NCBI RefSeq assembly: GCF_000014005.1
Contig: NC_008009.1
Location: 744,001-808,000, forward strand
From: Candidatus Koribacter versatilis Ellin345
Lineage (GTDB): Bacteria; Acidobacteriota; Terriglobia; Terriglobales; Acidobacteriaceae
DNA: 64,000 nucleotides
Reading direction: 5' to 3'
The notes beneath the pieces were generated by a model. It was given only the letters and a program-made list of their open reading frames with translations. It did no database searches and was not told where the DNA came from. The position numbers and the translations under genes are program-made. Below are positions 61,567 through 64,000 of this stretch, in pieces. Within the stretch, counting starts at the first letter, position 1; each line of letters starts with the position of its first letter.

Positions 61567-62898
61567 TTATTCGACTACGCCCAACTTCTGTTCCAACTGC
61601 TCAAGAGATACGCCACTCGTCTCCGGGTAGATCATCGCGATAATCAGCACGTCAATGAACATCATTGCCGCGAAGAAGAAGAACGGCGTAGCGCTCGATT
61701 TCGCGGCGAGCACCGGGAACATCCACGAGATCAGCGCGTTGGTGATCCACAAGGTTGAAGTGCCAAGCGCTTGGCCTTGGGCTCGAACACGTGTGGGAAA
61801 GACCTCGCTGATGTAAACCCAAATCACCGCGCCTTGCGAGATGGCGAAGAAGCCCATGAAGCCGATGAGCAGCCAGATCAGCGAGCCGCCATGGCCTCCG
61901 CTGTGGAAAATCTGTCCGATGATCGCAAGGAAGATGCACACACCTGTTGTGCCGACCAGCAGAAGTTTCTTTCGCCCGAGTTTGTCGATCATCGTCATCG
62001 CGACCAGAGTAAAGAACAGATTGGTGCAGCCGATGAGTACCGACTGCATACCGGCGGAATACTTGCTTGCTCCAGCGGCGGCAAAGATATCGTTCAGGTA
62101 GTAAAGGCAGGCATTGATGCCGGTTAGCTGATTAAACGCGCCAGCGCTAACGGCGAGAAAGATTGGCAAGAGGTACTTGCGCTGCAAGAGCGACTCGCTT
62201 TTAGTGGAGCGCTCAAGATGGATGGAACGCACGATCCCGTTAAGCTCTTCCTCCGGATTGTCAGTCCCGGTAAGACGCATAACCCGAAGTGCTTCGGCGG
62301 TGCGTCCTTTCATCGCTAACCACCGCGGGCTGCGCGGAATGAAGAACAACATTACGAAGAAAAGAACCGCCGGCGCCGCGGCGATACCCAACATCCATCG
62401 CCATTCCATCGCGCCGAAGTTCATCCTGCCGATCACGAAGTTCGAGAGATACGCAACGAGTATGCCGATAACGATGTTTACCTGGAAGAATCCGACCAAG
62501 CGTCCACGCCACTTCGGCGGGGAAAGCTCTGCAATGTACATCGGCGCCAGCACCGACGATCCGCCAATACCTAGCCCGCCGATCACGCGGAAAACGAGCA
62601 GCGAACTCCAATTCCAGGCGAGCGCGCAGCCCAAGGCTGACAACATATAGAAAATGGCCATGATGCGAAGGCTGTCGCGCCGACCGATGCGCTGCCCTGG
62701 GTATCCAGCAGTGATCGCTCCCAAAACGGTTCCCAACAGAGCGCTGGAGACGGTAATTCCCAGCGCATTGGGGGTGAGCTTGAATACCTCAGTCAGTTGA
62801 TGAGTGGTACCCGCGATGACTGCCGTATCGAATCCAAAGAGCAAACCACCAAGCGCGCTGACGAATGTGCTCTTTACCACGTGGCGGTTAATGGCCAT
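61567..62898 (-). CDS. MFS sugar porter (sugar:H+ symporter family)
   Basis: A 443-residue transporter with 12 membrane helices. The family signatures are GQRIGRRDSL in the loop after helix 2, PRSPRWLAMKGR in the central loop after helix 6, DKLGRKKLLL after helix 8, and PETSG after helix 12; helix 7 has AFNQLTGINACLYY. This fits XylE/GalP-like symporters. It lies convergent to the cupin pair and divergent from the Tat-exported glycosidase-like gene. The 128-bp divergent gap has AT-rich repeats with TGTTCT half-sites. Transported sugar unknown. Confidence 0.88.
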   Translation of the reverse strand: MAINRHVVKSTFVSALGGLLFGFDTAVIAGTTHQLTEVFKLTPNALGITVSSALLGTVLGAITAGYPGQRIGRRDSLRIMAIFYMLSALGCALAWNWSSLLVFRVIGGLGIGGSSVLAPMYIAELSPPKWRGRLVGFFQVNIVIGILVAYLSNFVIGRMNFGAMEWRWMLGIAAAPAVLFFVMLFFIPRSPRWLAMKGRTAEALRVMRLTGTDNPEEELNGIVRSIHLERSTKSESLLQRKYLLPIFLAVSAGAFNQLTGINACLYYLNDIFAAAGASKYSAGMQSVLIGCTNLFFTLVAMTMIDKLGRKKLLLVGTTGVCIFLAIIGQIFHSGGHGGSLIWLLIGFMGFFAISQGAVIWVYISEVFPTRVRAQGQALGTSTLWITNALISWMFPVLAAKSSATPFFFFAAMMFIDVLIIAMIYPETSGVSLEQLEQKLGVVE

Positions 62899-62934
62899 GC
62901 TGCCTCGTCGCTTTCTTTATTGAACGAATCGTAT

Positions 62935-62995
62935 CTAAAAGAACATAAAACGTCTATTAAATAGAACAAAGCGATGCTATAAAGTTGCTTTATTG
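62935..62995. promoter_or_regulatory. repeated half-sites upstream of the sugar porter and Tat protein genes
   Basis: The divergent gap has AGAACATAAA (about 62939-62948) and AGAACAAAG (about 62962-62970), direct repeats whose minus-strand form is TGTTCT preceded by T and A runs, about 23 bp apart. They share TGTTCTTTT with the dyad region at 60151-60170. A regulator serving several sugar genes is suggested; half-site only. Confidence 0.4.
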
Positions 62996-63026
62996 CCGAA
63001 TACCGTCTTTTGCTCGGGAGTCCCCT

Positions 63027-64000
63027 ATGCCTTCTTCTGATCATGACGTCAGCCGTCGCACATTTCTAAAGTTCGGGGCCGCTGGAACGACCTTGGCCGC
63101 TCTTACTCCCACAGCGGTCGCGAATCCCGGGTTCTTCGGCACCGATCCAATCGTCAAAAAAAGGCTGACGTGCCCGCCATCGCTTGCCGACATGGCCTCC
63201 GATCCGCAGCGCTATCAATTCCGAGATCTTTTCAATTCACCGGCGGCGATGAACGAGTTTGGGTACGCGCAGGTTGGCAAGTCGGTCTCGGCAATCACCG
63301 CGATCTCATTTCCTCCGTACGCATGCTGCGCTCCGCCGTCGATGCCCTGGAGCCCCGGCTATCTTCTCACTTGCGAACTGTTCCTCGACGGCCGGTTTGC
63401 CGCGATTGCTCCGGAGCCGGAAGGCGTCGTGGAGTACCAATGGTTCCCGCATTGCGTGTTTCGCAACCAGACCATGGGGGGACTCCAAATCTCAACCCGT
63501 ATGTTCCTGCCCAGCAAGCAACGTGCGGTGATGCAAACGATCACGGTAAAAAACGCCAGCAGTGGCCGCAGAACGTTCACGCTTGGTTTCGACATGCGTG
63601 GTGCGGTCGCAAAGCAGACGACGCCATGGTTCGTGAATTCTCCCGGCGAAGCCGACAACAAGATCACATATGACGCGCGACGCGGCTGCCTCATCTTCGA
63701 AGCGCAGCACTCACAGATCGTCGGTGTGCAGGGTTTTCATACCTCTCCCGACCGGGTCGAGCAGAAGCGAATGCTGCTTTTTGACCTCGAGCTTGGTTCC
63801 AGGGAATCAAAATCTCTGAATTTTACGGTCGCGCTTGCGGGCGACGCTTCGAGCGCGGTGGAACTCTATGACAAGTTGCAGGCTAACTTCGCAGGGATCG
63901 AGAAGGAGAGTGAAGCGACCTTCGACCATCTGGTGGGTTCGGCGTTCACACCCGGCAATTCCGAATTCAGCGGAAACCTGCCGCGCCTTGTCACCGACAA
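63027..64000 (+). CDS. Tat-exported glycosidase-like protein (3' end outside window)
   Basis: The frame is open from the ATG at 63027 to the window edge, 324 codons. The N-terminus MPSSDHDVSRRTFLKFGAAGTTLAALTPTAVA is a classical twin-arginine signal (SRRTFLK). The rest is beta-rich (LLTCELFLDGRFAAIAPEPEGVVEYQWFPHCVFRNQTMGGLQISTRMFLP...VMQTITVKN), resembling the N-terminal beta-sandwich of six-hairpin glycosidases such as glycogen-debranching or rhamnosidase-like enzymes. The catalytic part is outside. Divergent from the sugar porter. Confidence 0.65.
   Translation, partial: MPSSDHDVSRRTFLKFGAAGTTLAALTPTAVANPGFFGTDPIVKKRLTCPPSLADMASDPQRYQFRDLFNSPAAMNEFGYAQVGKSVSAITAISFPPYACCAPPSMPWSPGYLLTCELFLDGRFAAIAPEPEGVVEYQWFPHCVFRNQTMGGLQISTRMFLPSKQRAVMQTITVKNASSGRRTFTLGFDMRGAVAKQTTPWFVNSPGEADNKITYDARRGCLIFEAQHSQIVGVQGFHTSPDRVEQKRMLLFDLELGSRESKSLNFTVALAGDASSAVELYDKLQANFAGIEKESEATFDHLVGSAFTPGNSEFSGNLPRLVTD

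Overview
The window looks like chromosomal DNA of an acidobacterium of the Terriglobales/Koribacter type. This is inference from gene families: three large MacB/FtsX-type orphan permeases in a row with a PadR regulator, two very large Oar-like TonB-dependent receptors with an N-terminal carboxypeptidase-regulatory domain, and many secreted peptidases and glycosidases. I saw no phage, insertion sequence, CRISPR array or rRNA. One tRNA (Lys, anticodon TTT) is present.

Layout. 1-6.7 kb: 5' part of a class II fructose-1,6-bisphosphatase (cut by the window edge), a glutaryl-CoA dehydrogenase-like enzyme, a solitary HigA-like DNA-binding protein, a serine hydrolase, two small genes and a secreted prolyl oligopeptidase. 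6.7-15 kb: PadR regulator plus three orphan permeases on the minus strand. 15-20.3 kb: an SPL-like radical SAM protein and a two-gene M16 peptidase operon (one active, one inactive subunit) ending in a strong terminator. 20.4-27.2 kb: NodU/CmcH-type carbamoyltransferase and a TIGR01777-type epimerase transcribed divergently over tandem palindromes, then a TonB-dependent receptor. 27.5-34.4 kb: ArgD-like aminotransferase, a hydrolase/DedA/PGPGW/DUF58 gene string, a CBS-domain protein whose ribosome-binding site lies in a hairpin, and two membrane proteins. 34.6-38.9 kb: small outer-membrane barrel, Lrp/AsnC regulator, a true two-cysteine DsrC homologue next to a cysteine-desulfurase-like enzyme, a second serine hydrolase and tRNA-Lys.

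From 39.3 kb to the end the window is dominated by carbohydrate use: a second TonB-dependent receptor, a phosphomannose-isomerase-like protein, a lipoprotein esterase, then a tight six-gene minus-strand operon (SMP-30 lactonase, enolase-superfamily acid-sugar dehydratase, GH38-like glycosidase with a PL4-type domain, two SDR dehydrogenases, mutarotase-like protein). A FAH-family hydrolase diverges from it over a palindrome. Together these encode every step type of a non-phosphorylative sugar oxidation route like those known for L-rhamnose and L-fucose, ending with hydrolysis of a diketo acid. A flanking block adds a DUF4185 protein, an esterase, a GH31 glycosidase, a ROK kinase, two tandem cupin-type phosphoglucose-isomerase-like proteins, a sugar porter and a Tat-exported protein that runs off the window. 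The natural reading is a plant-polysaccharide utilisation locus, with the exact sugar unresolved.

Starts were chosen from ribosome-binding sites, signal peptides and family N-termini. All family calls come from reading motifs; no database search was run.
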